This document shows positions 28,120 to 37,290 of a stretch of 64,000 nt of DNA, one piece after another. The DNA comes from Deltaproteobacteria bacterium (GTDB lineage: Bacteria; Myxococcota_A; Polyangia; JAAYKL01). The first letter of the stretch is position 1. Each line of letters opens with the position of its first letter. Made by a program: the position numbers and the translations under genes. The DNA lies in the NCBI GenBank assembly GCA_016935665.1, contig JAFGQN010000173.1, positions 1-64,000 on the forward strand. The letters run 5' to 3'. Below the pieces are notes generated by a model that saw only the letters and a program-made list of their open reading frames with translations, was not told where the DNA came from and did not search any database.

Positions 28120-28718
28120 CTGAGCTATTGGATGAATTTCCATTTCCACGCAAAACCGCCACTACGGCATCAGCGTCTTCTTTTTGGGTTTCCAGGCCAA
28201 AACTGATGCGCACCACCCCCTGGAATATTGCGCCACGGCAAATCATTCGAGGAATGCTCCAAAAGTATGGTTACCACGACCGGCCGCACACCGTTGGCAA
28301 TGGCATGGGCCACATATCGGGTCGCAAGATGCACTGCTTCAGTGGCGCCGGATGTATACATGACTTTGTATCGATCACCCGGTGCATCGAAAAAATCACC
28401 TCACACGGCGCGGGCCTGTTCGACAATGTTCTGTTGAGCGGACCATTCATGGCGCATGGTTCGGCAAAACGCATCAAACACCGGTACAAAAGAGGGTGTA
28501 CTGACACTGTGATCCCAATGAATATAGCGCGTCATGCCATTGGTGGTGGGAACGGCAATGTCCCTGCCGATGCGGGTATCCAGCAAGGCGTCCAGCAGCG
28601 CCACACCGTTTAGATGCGTCAAATGGTCATCGTTCAGAATATCCTCAACATCATGAGCTTCATTGGCTTCATTGGCCGACGTTTCATTTGAGAGACTGGG
28701 AGCGTTTGTTCCAGTCAT
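28120..28718 (-). pseudogene. Broken class-V aminotransferase (cysteine-desulfurase-like)
   Basis: The N-terminus from the ATG at 28718 (AAAGGGAA upstream) contains the family start RYIHWDHSVSTPSFVPVFDAF and runs to an in-frame TGA at 28401-28403. The same frame then continues with GDFFDAPGDRYKVMYTSGATEAVHLA and LLEHSSNDLPWRN, the PLP-phosphate and substrate regions of class-V transaminases. Near 28220-28228 the reading jumps frame directly to the family's C-terminal motif VVRISFGLETQKEDADAVVAVL. So a nonsense codon and an internal deletion of roughly half the gene, including the PLP-Lys region, are both visible. It is a non-functional relic. Confidence 0.85.
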
Positions 28719-29178
28719 ATGGTTTTTCCCTTTACCGGGCAATGGGCGCCCTGAAAAAAGAGTTGCCTTTGTGCCCAGGTCATACCAGGAATGTACGCCG
28801 CAATGAGGTGGCACTCAAATGAGTAGCGATGGGACTGAAGGCAATGTCGGCGAAACGACGAAATCCCGGCGTGAGTCGCAGCTGACAACCATTGGGCACA
28901 GCGTCCAGGAATGCTCTTAGAGAGACAGCCGACGACGTGGAGGCGGCCGGTCGTCAAAGAAAATATACGTCACACCGGCACAAAGTGTGCACATGTAAAA
29001 CCGATGGATTCGAGGGTAAATACTGAATTGCTGCTGAAAAAACACATTTTATTTTGTTTACTGCAACCTGGTACTCTGATTGCATTACAACAAAAAATGG
29101 CGCGGTTGGGGATACATGAATCCGGGATTTGCGCCAGCTTCGGTTTGTTTTCGGTTTGTTAAAGAGGAATGAAAGCTA
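28719..29178. other. Gap between the aminotransferase relic and the GT2 gene
   Basis: About 460 bases. A short minus-strand extension of the relic's frame reaches 28814 but has no better start. Nothing else recognised; small ORFs here look like chance. Confidence 0.3.
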
Positions 29179-29895
29179 ATGAATTGTTCAACGTTGTCCA
29201 TCCTGTTGCCTGCCTATAACGAAGCATCGCGAATTGTGCGCTGCATTGAAGAAGTGGTCTCCTACTTTTCAACCACATCCATTTCTTTCGAAATCATTGT
29301 AATGGACGATGGTTCTTCCGACAACACGTTTCAACGGGCGCAAAACGTTACGCACCCGTGCGTTTTTGTGCATCAATCACCGGCCAATGAAGGCAAAGGC
29401 AGAGCGCTGCAACGGGCATTCACGTTTGCCAAAGGAGAATGGATTCTTTTTCTGGATGCAGATTTGGACATTCATCCCAGCCAATTTTTGCCCTTGTGGC
29501 AGCAGGTGCAAAAAACCGGAGCACAGGTGGCCATCGGCTCAAAACAGAACGCTATTCATCGGACCGGCTATCCGGCATATCGACAGACCATGTCGAGAAG
29601 TTACAGCCTGATAATTCAAACCCTCTTCAAATTTCCGTTTCAGGATACGCAAACCGGCATCAAACTGTTTCACCGCAGCGTTCTGGACTCTGTATTTAAG
29701 GACGTACAGGTCCACGGCTACGCATTCGATTTGGAGTTGCTCGCCCGTATTCATAACAATGGATTTGAAATTGCGGAAGTGCCCGTTAAAATTCAATACG
29801 GCAAAAAACAACTTCACATTACTCCGCAAATGATCCTGCGCATGCTTGGCGACACCATGTCCATCTTCTGGCGCATTCGTTTTCTGGAGCGATAG
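29179..29895 (+). CDS. Family 2 glycosyltransferase (dolichol-phosphate type)
   Basis: A 238-residue GT-A fold enzyme resembling dolichyl-phosphate or polyprenyl-phosphate glycosyltransferases. Visible features are LSILLPAYNEASRI at the N-terminus, IIVMDDGSSDNT (nucleotide-sugar Asp), ANEGKGRALQRAF, and the metal-binding ILFLDADLDI. A later QDTQTGIKLFHRSVL matches the acceptor-loop region of DPM1-like proteins. No membrane helices follow, so it is the short soluble type. AAAGAGGAATGAAAG lies just upstream. It stands alone and could supply polyprenyl-linked sugar for glycoprotein or envelope glycan synthesis. Confidence 0.9.
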   Translation: MNCSTLSILLPAYNEASRIVRCIEEVVSYFSTTSISFEIIVMDDGSSDNTFQRAQNVTHPCVFVHQSPANEGKGRALQRAFTFAKGEWILFLDADLDIHPSQFLPLWQQVQKTGAQVAIGSKQNAIHRTGYPAYRQTMSRSYSLIIQTLFKFPFQDTQTGIKLFHRSVLDSVFKDVQVHGYAFDLELLARIHNNGFEIAEVPVKIQYGKKQLHITPQMILRMLGDTMSIFWRIRFLER

Positions 29896-30337
29896 CGGCG
29901 TTATTCAATAGCAACCGACCCCAACGCGACACAGATTTTTCAGAAAAATTGAAAGCGAAACACAGCATATTGTATGGTTGGCCACACGTTGCACCACAAG
30001 ATATGGTGACATCGGACTTTCTTCTCAGTGCGGCCTGACTATGTCCCGTTTGTTCCCCAACGTCGATTCCCCAGGACGCACACAGATTCACCCGACAAAA
30101 ACTCACAATCAACTACAATTGAGTATCTTTCAATTCATTACCCTCTGAAGATTCCAATCGATTGGATTTTTCATCCTTCCTCACCAGAAATGGTACCGGA
30201 AATAATTCGTCAGGACAGACGCATCCTCAAAATACCCCGACCATCCCCCCTGTCCACAAAGAAAAGCGCATCTGCAATTATTCAGAAAGGGTAAAAATGT
30301 GTACAATAGCACAGAGGCCATCTTCAAAAGGGAACCA
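29896..30337. other. Gap before the CotH gene, nothing recognised
   Basis: About 440 bases without a supported gene. The CotH start at 30338 has AAAAGGGAACC just upstream, making the longer frame from 30299 unlikely. Confidence 0.35.
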
Positions 30338-31843
30338 ATGCACCACAACTCATTTCTATTTTTACTATCGACCTTTTTTATTTTTTCTTCGGGTTGCACC
30401 GAAAAATCATCGTCATCGGGCGAGGATACGGGCACCGACAGCGCCGGCGATTCCGACACGGATTCGGATTCAGACTCCGATATCGATATCGACGCAGATT
30501 CGGACACCGATACCGATTCAGATACCGATACCGATACGGATTCAGATGCGGATACCGTCTTTGACACCGAAACATCGCCGGATTCTGACACGCTGCTTTC
30601 AGATGGCGTGAAACACAGCGACTGTGTCTATGTGCCCCGGGAAATCGACACCATGGAACTGCCCGAAGCCAACTTGACAGTGAATATCAATATCACCGCA
30701 GCGCAGATGGCTGTCCTCGATGAGAATCCGTATCACGCCGAAGATCAGCCTGGCAGCTTTGAAGATGCGGCTGGTACGCTGTATTCAGACATCGACATCA
30801 ATTATCGGGGCGCCTATGCCCTTGAGACATTGATGAGCGGCAGGACAACCAGTGAACTGCGCAACTGGAAAGTGAAGTTCAAAAAAGACGAACCGTATCG
30901 CAGTCGCCGGGAATGGAACTTTAACTGGGAACCTCACCTGCGACAGAAGCTGGCCCTGGACCTGTTTAAGTTCAATGGCGTTGCGGTTCCCTCGGCCCGG
31001 CACGTGACGCTGAGTGTAAACGGGGTTGTCCAGGGCACGTATCTCGAATACGAAGATCCGGACAACAAAGACTGGCTCTGCGATATGTTTGGCCACGACA
31101 ATGGTGATCTGTTCAAGGCGGCGTACGACGTGCCCGAAGAAGACCGATACTTTGGCTCCCTTGAGATTCTGGGCAGTGAAGACGCCGACTACCGGCCAAA
31201 CTACAGCAAGAAAACCAATCACAAGGTGGCCCCCGATGATTTCAGCGTGCTGCGTACATTCATTGAGGACTTAAACAACACACCGGATGCGGCGTTCGAG
31301 CAATGGCTGGATACCCATTTCGATGTGGACTCGTTCATCGCCTATCTGGTGGTGTCCAACTTCATATCCAACTGGGACTCCTATCCCCAGCGCCCGAAAA
31401 ACTACTGGCTCTACGAGGATCTTCACCAGAACAGAATCGTTTTTATTCCATGGGATCTGGATGCCACGTTTGAAGAGCAGTATGAAGCATTCCCGGGATT
31501 TCCAACGTTCAACCAGATGGGCACAGAGTGCTCCATTTTTTACAATCTCACAACCCAGGAATATGAACCGCCCCACGAGGACGAAGGCGTTGACCGTCCG
31601 CTGGTGCGACGCATGATGGCCATCGATAAATACATGAATGCCTACGTGGCCAACTACCGCAACGCCATTGACACCATTTTCAACCCCGAATATCTCATCG
31701 ATCGCATCGATCAGCTAACCGTTCTGATTGGCGACGATTTATCAATGCGTGATCAGGAAGCCCTCGATGAAGCCAATGAACAGATGAAGGAATACATGCA
31801 GCTTCGCCACGACTTCATCGCCGCGGAACTTGATGCACTGTGA
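30338..31843 (+). CDS. Stalked CotH-type kinase lipoprotein
   Basis: About 501 residues. The lipobox is FSSGC (Cys about 20), then a Ser/Asp/Thr stalk (about 25-90). The rest is a CotH domain: LTVNINITAAQMAVL near its start, the DINYRGAYALETL strand, NWKVKFKKDEPYRS, LALDLFKFNGVAVPSARH, then NYWLYEDLHQNRIVFIPWDLDATFEEQ with the metal-binding Asp residues, and a C-terminal helical region. CotH proteins are atypical protein or small-molecule kinases, known from spore coats and found attached to cellulosomes. Here the same acidic stalk used by the plant-wall enzymes carries it, suggesting surface phosphorylation linked to that array. The substrate is unknown. Confidence 0.88.
   Translation: MHHNSFLFLLSTFFIFSSGCTEKSSSSGEDTGTDSAGDSDTDSDSDSDIDIDADSDTDTDSDTDTDTDSDADTVFDTETSPDSDTLLSDGVKHSDCVYVPREIDTMELPEANLTVNINITAAQMAVLDENPYHAEDQPGSFEDAAGTLYSDIDINYRGAYALETLMSGRTTSELRNWKVKFKKDEPYRSRREWNFNWEPHLRQKLALDLFKFNGVAVPSARHVTLSVNGVVQGTYLEYEDPDNKDWLCDMFGHDNGDLFKAAYDVPEEDRYFGSLEILGSEDADYRPNYSKKTNHKVAPDDFSVLRTFIEDLNNTPDAAFEQWLDTHFDVDSFIAYLVVSNFISNWDSYPQRPKNYWLYEDLHQNRIVFIPWDLDATFEEQYEAFPGFPTFNQMGTECSIFYNLTTQEYEPPHEDEGVDRPLVRRMMAIDKYMNAYVANYRNAIDTIFNPEYLIDRIDQLTVLIGDDLSMRDQEALDEANEQMKEYMQLRHDFIAAELDAL
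30432..30600 (+). repeat. SD-encoding DNA repeat (CotH stalk)
   Basis: A run of GATTCGGACWCCGAT-type repeats encodes alternating Asp-Ser, Asp-Thr and Asp-Ile dipeptides after the lipidated Cys. It belongs to the repeat family first seen at 8697-8918. Confidence 0.85.
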
Positions 31844-32275
31844 AACTGAAATCCTTTGGGTCGCGGAAGGAACAGCGCTTAGCACAAATGGGTTCGAGCT
31901 GCCCCCCGCACAGATACCAGCGGGCGGAACTATCGCAATGGACTCGCACCTCGGGTGTTTGGCGTAGAATCTGCTTTCCGGATATGGATGAAGTATACGT
32001 GCGGGAGGGAGACAGCGAGTTGTTATTCGATTCATCCGGCCCCAGAGGAGGGCCTGCTCGCAGGCGCGAATCTGGTGATGGTTGAAGGTGGCGGCGAAGC
32101 GTATGTCCTTCATACGGTTTTTTTTAACGCTCTTTACTTGAACATCGGCCACGTTTTTGAAGGGATTGGGGAGCCGCTTCAAAAACTCACCCGACCTTTT
32201 CGCGTGTGGTTTATGCATTGAAACAACCGCCGCGATACACCGACTGCCTGTGTATTCCAATCCGGAAAACAGGCG
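31844..32275. other. Convergent gap, nothing recognised
   Basis: About 430 bases between the ends of the CotH gene (plus) and the unknown gene (minus). No clear terminator hairpin. A minus-strand ORF (31742-32260) overlaps the CotH coding region and reads as a shadow. Confidence 0.35.
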
Positions 32276-33268
32276 TTATGGATGATGCGCGACCGGGGTA
32301 TTTACTTTTTGCACATGGATGACTTTCCATTTGCTTTTTAATGTCGGGCTATTTTTAAAAACGTTGAGGGCTATCTGCAGTCGCGAGGGCACCTGGTTGA
32401 TGTCGTTGGCGTACATATCGAAAGGGCTTTCAAATCGAAGCTGAAAACCGGTATCCCATACGCTGAGATTTGCCGGTGCACCGATGGCTTCGCCGTCCAT
32501 GACCACGATTGCACTGGACCCACTTTGCATTTTTTGGCTCTGCAGTGTGTTCAAAATTGCTTCTTTTTCACTGGAAGGCGGTCCTGTAATGAAATCCGGG
32601 TCGTACACGGTGACGTCAATTCCGGTCGTAAAATCCGAGTAATCCACATAGGTGCCTATTGCATCGAGATTTTCGGCACGCAGTTGCAGCGCACGGTTTA
32701 GCACCTGCAATGCGCATTGCAAAGTTCCTTTTTCGGTTTGGCGACAATACACAAACGGAATCAAGCCCTTTTTTTCCAGTATCGGAAACTGCGTTTTGAG
32801 CAATTCCTTTTGCCCGGATACGAAAGTGGGCCGATCAAATGGCGCCATGGTCGCCAACGATATGCCATGGGGCAGTTGCTCTTTGGGTGGCAGGTATTGT
32901 TGCCAGGATTCTGATGGTGCCACATCCCCTATATCCAGGTTGCCGGACACCAGAATCCATTCAAATTGATCTAAATCCCATCTTGAATCTGTAGCATTTG
33001 TCACGTGTAATACCACCCACCCGCCTTCCTGATGCACGACATCCACGTCCAGTGACATGGCCGCAAGCCTTTGTTGGATATAGGCCAAATCATCGGCCGC
33101 GTCCTGCTCTTCCGCCTCGATAAACACCAATGCGCTCTGAGGCGACGGCGGGTGCAATTGGGGTGTCGTATGCCAGCTGGCATTGGGTTCGGTGATACCC
33201 AGCAAAACCATCAATCCCTTAAGGAGCAATTCTACGGACGAAAACAATGAAAGCGGTTCATTTGCCAT
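32276..33268 (-). CDS. Hypothetical cytoplasmic protein
   Basis: About 330 residues from the ATG at 33268; an in-frame TTG lies at 33286. No signal peptide, membrane helix or catalytic motif is recognised. It may contain two similar-sized alpha/beta halves: an early ALVFIEAEEQDAADDLAYIQQRLAAM segment like DUF4261-type proteins, then LPHGISLATMAPFDRPTFVSGQ, the ENLDAIGTYVDYSDFTTGIDVTV stretch and a C-terminal basic tail ending near WKVIHVQKV. Codon use matches its neighbours. It is 76 bases downstream of the GH5 gene on the same strand and may be co-transcribed with it. Confidence 0.6.
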   Translation of the reverse strand: MANEPLSLFSSVELLLKGLMVLLGITEPNASWHTTPQLHPPSPQSALVFIEAEEQDAADDLAYIQQRLAAMSLDVDVVHQEGGWVVLHVTNATDSRWDLDQFEWILVSGNLDIGDVAPSESWQQYLPPKEQLPHGISLATMAPFDRPTFVSGQKELLKTQFPILEKKGLIPFVYCRQTEKGTLQCALQVLNRALQLRAENLDAIGTYVDYSDFTTGIDVTVYDPDFITGPPSSEKEAILNTLQSQKMQSGSSAIVVMDGEAIGAPANLSVWDTGFQLRFESPFDMYANDINQVPSRLQIALNVFKNSPTLKSKWKVIHVQKVNTPVAHHP

Positions 33269-33344
33269 TTGTCTTATGTAGTGCAACGCGTGTAATAATC
33301 AAACTCTTTATCGATGGGGATACAGGGATTAAACTGGAATGGGG

Positions 33345-34406
33345 TCAGTGCGCCTGCAGCAGTTCCACCATTTCGTTGTCCAGGCGCTTTGGATTGGCGT
33401 ATCGGTCAAGATGGCTGTGCAGCGATTCGCCTTGTGAAATCAGGCCAAAATCCAGGTTTTTGTAATTCCAGTAGGAAAACCCGATGTCGTTCTTTTCAAG
33501 CACACTCAAAAAGTCGGCCATCCAGCGCAATTGGGGCTCACGGGGGACCCCGGCAAATACACCGAACTCATTGCATATCACCCTGGCATTATACCTGTCA
33601 CGAAAGGCGAATACGGGCGCCAATTCTTTTTCGAGTCGTTCCTTGTCCCAAAGGCCTTCCGACATGCGCAGTCCATACTGGCGTATGACGCCCTCACCGT
33701 AATCGGCGGGATAATCATACTCTTTCTGATATATGGGTTCGGGCATCCACGGGGCTTTCTGGTGGGTAAACAAAAGGGGCTCGTAATAATGAAAACAGTA
33801 CAGCACATTGTCGTCGTCGAGGGGCGTCATGTCGGGATACGTGCTTGGCCAGTTCCACATGTTGGACCCCACAACGATGGTGGTATCAGGCGCCACCTGG
33901 CGAATGGCCAAACAGACTTTGTCCTTGACGTTGTTCCAGACCTCTGCGGTGGGCGCCACCGGTTCGTTGAGCACTTCGAAAATGGTATTGGTAAAACCGG
34001 CGTATCGTTCCGCCATAAACTGCCAGACCTTTATGGTCAAATTCACATGGGTATCCCCTATAAACAGCTGCTGTACCTCGCCGCTCTGGTCGTGAAAATA
34101 GTGACCGGGGCATTTATGCAGGTCCAACATCACCTGGAGCCGATTGGCCTGAGCTGCTGCCACCGCCTCGTCAATGAAAATAAATCGCTTTTTAATTGGA
34201 TTTGCCTGCTCATCGAAAAAGTAATTGTAATCAATGGGCAATCGGACATGGTTGAAACCCCATTTGGCCACCTGGGTGAAGTCGTCGGGTCTCATAAATT
34301 GACGCATATGGTTTTCTACACCAACAAACCCGTCCGGGTCTTTTTCCTCTATCGCGTCGATTTGGCTTAACCATCCACCGAAATTGATACCGCGCAATCG
34401 GTCCAT
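33345..34406 (-). CDS. GH5 glycoside hydrolase, apparently cytoplasmic
   Basis: About 353 residues from the ATG at 34406, which has a strong GAGGGAGG upstream. It has the GH5 layout: RGINFGGWLSQ at the N-terminus, NHVRLPIDYNYF, the VMLDLHKCPGHYFHD strand, the acid/base Glu about 148 in FEVLNEPV, then YCFHYYEPLLFTHQ, and the nucleophile Glu about 280 in VICNEFGVFAG. It should cleave a beta-glucan or similar. Unlike the other polysaccharide enzymes here it has no leader or stalk, so it may act on imported oligosaccharides. A hypothetical gene follows. Confidence 0.9.
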   Translation of the reverse strand: MDRLRGINFGGWLSQIDAIEEKDPDGFVGVENHMRQFMRPDDFTQVAKWGFNHVRLPIDYNYFFDEQANPIKKRFIFIDEAVAAAQANRLQVMLDLHKCPGHYFHDQSGEVQQLFIGDTHVNLTIKVWQFMAERYAGFTNTIFEVLNEPVAPTAEVWNNVKDKVCLAIRQVAPDTTIVVGSNMWNWPSTYPDMTPLDDDNVLYCFHYYEPLLFTHQKAPWMPEPIYQKEYDYPADYGEGVIRQYGLRMSEGLWDKERLEKELAPVFAFRDRYNARVICNEFGVFAGVPREPQLRWMADFLSVLEKNDIGFSYWNYKNLDFGLISQGESLHSHLDRYANPKRLDNEMVELLQAH

Positions 34407-34707
34407 GAGTCCTCCCTCTGTGAAAATATGTGGTTGTATTTGCTGCACTGCTTTTCACCGTGAAAACAGCGAGCCATCATATTAAGGCGCATTACCTAAT
34501 AATTCAATATTATTGTAATTCACGACAACTCCAAAAAATTGTGCCACAGCGAAGGGGAAGTTTTGGAAAACGATGATATTTTCATCCGGCAAAGATGTAT
34601 CATTTCGTTTTTTCAGGCAGTAGCTTGGCAAATCCTTTTGTGCTATTAGAGCGAATCACCTTTTATTATTATTTTGAAGAGTAGAAAAGATTGGACAGTA
34701 TATCCAT
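34407..34707. other. Divergent AT-rich promoter region
   Basis: About 300 AT-rich bases between the divergent GH5 (minus) and LonB-type (plus) genes. Both promoters should lie here, but no -10/-35 pair or heat-shock operator can be assigned with confidence. Confidence 0.35.
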
Positions 34708-37164
34708 ATGACAAAAAAGACGACCACCACGCACCGATTAAAACCACAGGACCTCGTGTATCAACTGCCACCGGACTGTCTGAAGTTCGAAACCACAGAA
34801 GAACTGGGCCCCCATGAAGGGATGATTGGCCAGGATCGCGCCATGAAGGCAGTGGAGCAGGGGCTGGAGATTACCACTCGGGGCTACAATATTTTTGCAG
34901 TGGGCGAACAGGGTTCCGGCAAAACATCCACCCTGAAGCGCATCATTAAAGCCAGAGCCGCCAAAGAACCGGTGGCCGAGGATATTTGTTACGTGTACAA
35001 CTTTGATGCGCCGGAAACCCCCAAGCCAATTATGGTTCCGGCCGGCACCGGCAGAAAACTGGCCCGCGATATGGAACGGCTGGTCAAAGAACTGAAAAAA
35101 ATGATTCCCCGCATTCTACTGGAAGGGGCGTCCGGACACATTCGCGCCGGAATTGTGGCAGAAACCAAAACCCGCGCCGACGATCTCACCGCTAAAGCGT
35201 CCAGGGTCGCCCAGGATTTGGGACTGATGCTGCAGGAATCGGAAAACGCCATTCATGTATTGCCACTTTTCCGTGGTAAACCCATTACCGAAGCAAAAAT
35301 GGAAGAGCTGCCCGATCGCACCCGGCGGCGTCTCGAAAAAAAGATCATCGAATTTCAGGAGCGGGCCGAAAGCTTTGCCTATGCCCGCAGGCAGCTGGAG
35401 ATTGACCATGATGAACGCGTGCGACAGGCGGAAATTCGCGCCATTGCGCCCATTGTGGAGGAACGCATTGGACAGGTGATTGAACAATATCGGGAATTGG
35501 GCAATGACATCGTCAATTATCTGGAAAACGTGATGAACCATTGCGTTGAAAACTACCACCTGTTTGTGCAGGAGGAGCACGATATGCAGGAGCAGGAAGG
35601 GGCGGCTCTGGCGGCGCTGCTGGAGCGGGACTCCGGTCCGGGCAACGACGACCCGGAGACGCTGTACCACGTAAATGTGCTCATTGATCGTTCCGGAGAA
35701 GAAGGCGCCCCCGTGGTGGTGGAGCGATTGCCCACAGCCGCGGCCTTGTGCGGTTCATTTGAGTACCGGGAAACCGCCGGTGGACTGAGCACCGATCACA
35801 CCCTGCTGCGTCCCGGCGCGCTTCATCAGGCCAATGGGGGATATTTGCTGCTCCAGGCGCAGGATGTGCTCAGCCATGACAACGCATGGAGTTCGCTGAA
35901 ACGTGCCCTTCGACACAAGGAAATCATCATCGACGAAGGCATGGGCCAGGGGGAGAGGCCCAAATTGGCCGGGGCGTTGAAACCCGGAGCGGTGGCGCTG
36001 AATACCAAGGTTATTTTGATTGGTGGCCACGAAATCTACTATCTGCTGCGAATGGAGGACGACAATTTCAGCCGTCTGTTTAAAATTCTCGCGGATTTTG
36101 AACCCAGTATGTCGGGCACAAAAACAAACGCGGCCAAGTTGGCCAGATTCATTGGCCAGGTGTGTCGGGAAGAGGATTATCTGCCGGTACATCGTAGCGG
36201 TGTGGCACGTTTACTGGAGTTCGCCGCGCGTCAGGTGGCGCAGAAACAGAAGCTGCTGACCCGACAGGCCGTTATTCTGGATCTGGTGGCGGAAGCCAAC
36301 ATGTTCGCCCATAAACGCAAATCCACCTCTATCCGCAAATCCGATGTGGAATCCGCCATTGAGGCCAGAGAACATCGCCATGGCGCTATTCGTCAGGCCG
36401 TGGCGCGGGAAATTGATTCCGGCACTGTTCTAATACGCTCCAAAGGTGGCTCGGTGGGGCAAATCAACGGTATCGCCGTGTACGATGTGGGCGGGTTTGC
36501 GTTTGGCACGCCGGTGAGAATCACCGCACGAACCTGGGTGGGACGCAGTGGTGTCGTCAATATCGACAGGGAAGTGCATCTGTCCGGCGCCATTCACGAC
36601 AAAGGCGCACTCATCATGATTGGATACGTGGGCGGAAAATTTGCCGTTCATGAACCACTGGCATTCTCCGCATCCATCACGTTCGAACAGTCTTACGACG
36701 AAATAGATGGCGACTCCGCGTCCAGCGCGGAGCTGTATGCTCTTCTTTCGTCCCTCTCCGGCTGCCCCATCAACCAGGGCATCGCCGTCACCGGGTCCGT
36801 GAACCAGTTGGGGGAACTGCAACCCATTGGCGGCGTGAATGAAAAAATTGAGGGCGTCTTTGACATGTGCGCCCACCGGGGACTCACCGGTGATCAGGGT
36901 GTTCTGATTCCGGTGCCCAACGTGAAAAACCTGATTTTGAAAAAGGAAGTGGTGGAGGCGGTTCGCAAAGGCACATTTCACATATATGCCGTATCTACCA
37001 TTGATGAAGGCATGGAAGTGCTCACTGGCATGAAAGCAGGCAAACGACAGGCCAACGGGCACTGGCAAAAAAATTCCATTAACGCCCTGGTACAGCGCCG
37101 ATTATCAGAGTTTGTTGCAGCGACCAGGGATGATGTGCGGTCTGTGCTGGATAAGAATCTGTAA
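34708..37164 (+). CDS. LonB-type ATP-dependent protease (AAA_32 / Lon_C)
   Basis: An 818-residue protein of the bacterial Lon-related family, distinct from classical LonA. Residues 66-73 form the Walker A GEQGSGKT; a long helical insertion (about 130-300) is followed by an AAA module with GGYLLLQAQDVL and KVILIGGHEIYYLL, then the LonB AAA-lid. The C-terminal protease domain (about 590-780) has VHEPLAFSASITFEQSY, the catalytic Ser about 669 in GDSASSAEL, and the catalytic Lys about 713 in GGVNEKIEG. Expected to degrade misfolded or regulatory proteins in the cytoplasm. Monocistronic; a zinc-ribbon gene follows after 126 bases. Confidence 0.92.
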   Translation: MTKKTTTTHRLKPQDLVYQLPPDCLKFETTEELGPHEGMIGQDRAMKAVEQGLEITTRGYNIFAVGEQGSGKTSTLKRIIKARAAKEPVAEDICYVYNFDAPETPKPIMVPAGTGRKLARDMERLVKELKKMIPRILLEGASGHIRAGIVAETKTRADDLTAKASRVAQDLGLMLQESENAIHVLPLFRGKPITEAKMEELPDRTRRRLEKKIIEFQERAESFAYARRQLEIDHDERVRQAEIRAIAPIVEERIGQVIEQYRELGNDIVNYLENVMNHCVENYHLFVQEEHDMQEQEGAALAALLERDSGPGNDDPETLYHVNVLIDRSGEEGAPVVVERLPTAAALCGSFEYRETAGGLSTDHTLLRPGALHQANGGYLLLQAQDVLSHDNAWSSLKRALRHKEIIIDEGMGQGERPKLAGALKPGAVALNTKVILIGGHEIYYLLRMEDDNFSRLFKILADFEPSMSGTKTNAAKLARFIGQVCREEDYLPVHRSGVARLLEFAARQVAQKQKLLTRQAVILDLVAEANMFAHKRKSTSIRKSDVESAIEAREHRHGAIRQAVAREIDSGTVLIRSKGGSVGQINGIAVYDVGGFAFGTPVRITARTWVGRSGVVNIDREVHLSGAIHDKGALIMIGYVGGKFAVHEPLAFSASITFEQSYDEIDGDSASSAELYALLSSLSGCPINQGIAVTGSVNQLGELQPIGGVNEKIEGVFDMCAHRGLTGDQGVLIPVPNVKNLILKKEVVEAVRKGTFHIYAVSTIDEGMEVLTGMKAGKRQANGHWQKNSINALVQRRLSEFVAATRDDVRSVLDKNL

Positions 37165-37290
37165 ATATCGACCTGGTGAATTGTTCACTTTGCAATTGCA
37201 GCCAGTCGTACTATAAATTCGATTCGTTGTTTTATAAACAGGCAACGGCTGCCATCTTTTATCCGATGAAAAACAAAGCGAGAAACACAC

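Noticed and set aside
29179-29895. GT2 considered as part of a capsule cluster
   Set aside because: No other glycan-synthesis genes adjoin it.
31742-32260. 172-codon minus ORF after the CotH gene
   Set aside because: Overlaps the CotH coding end; no ribosome site or recognisable feature.
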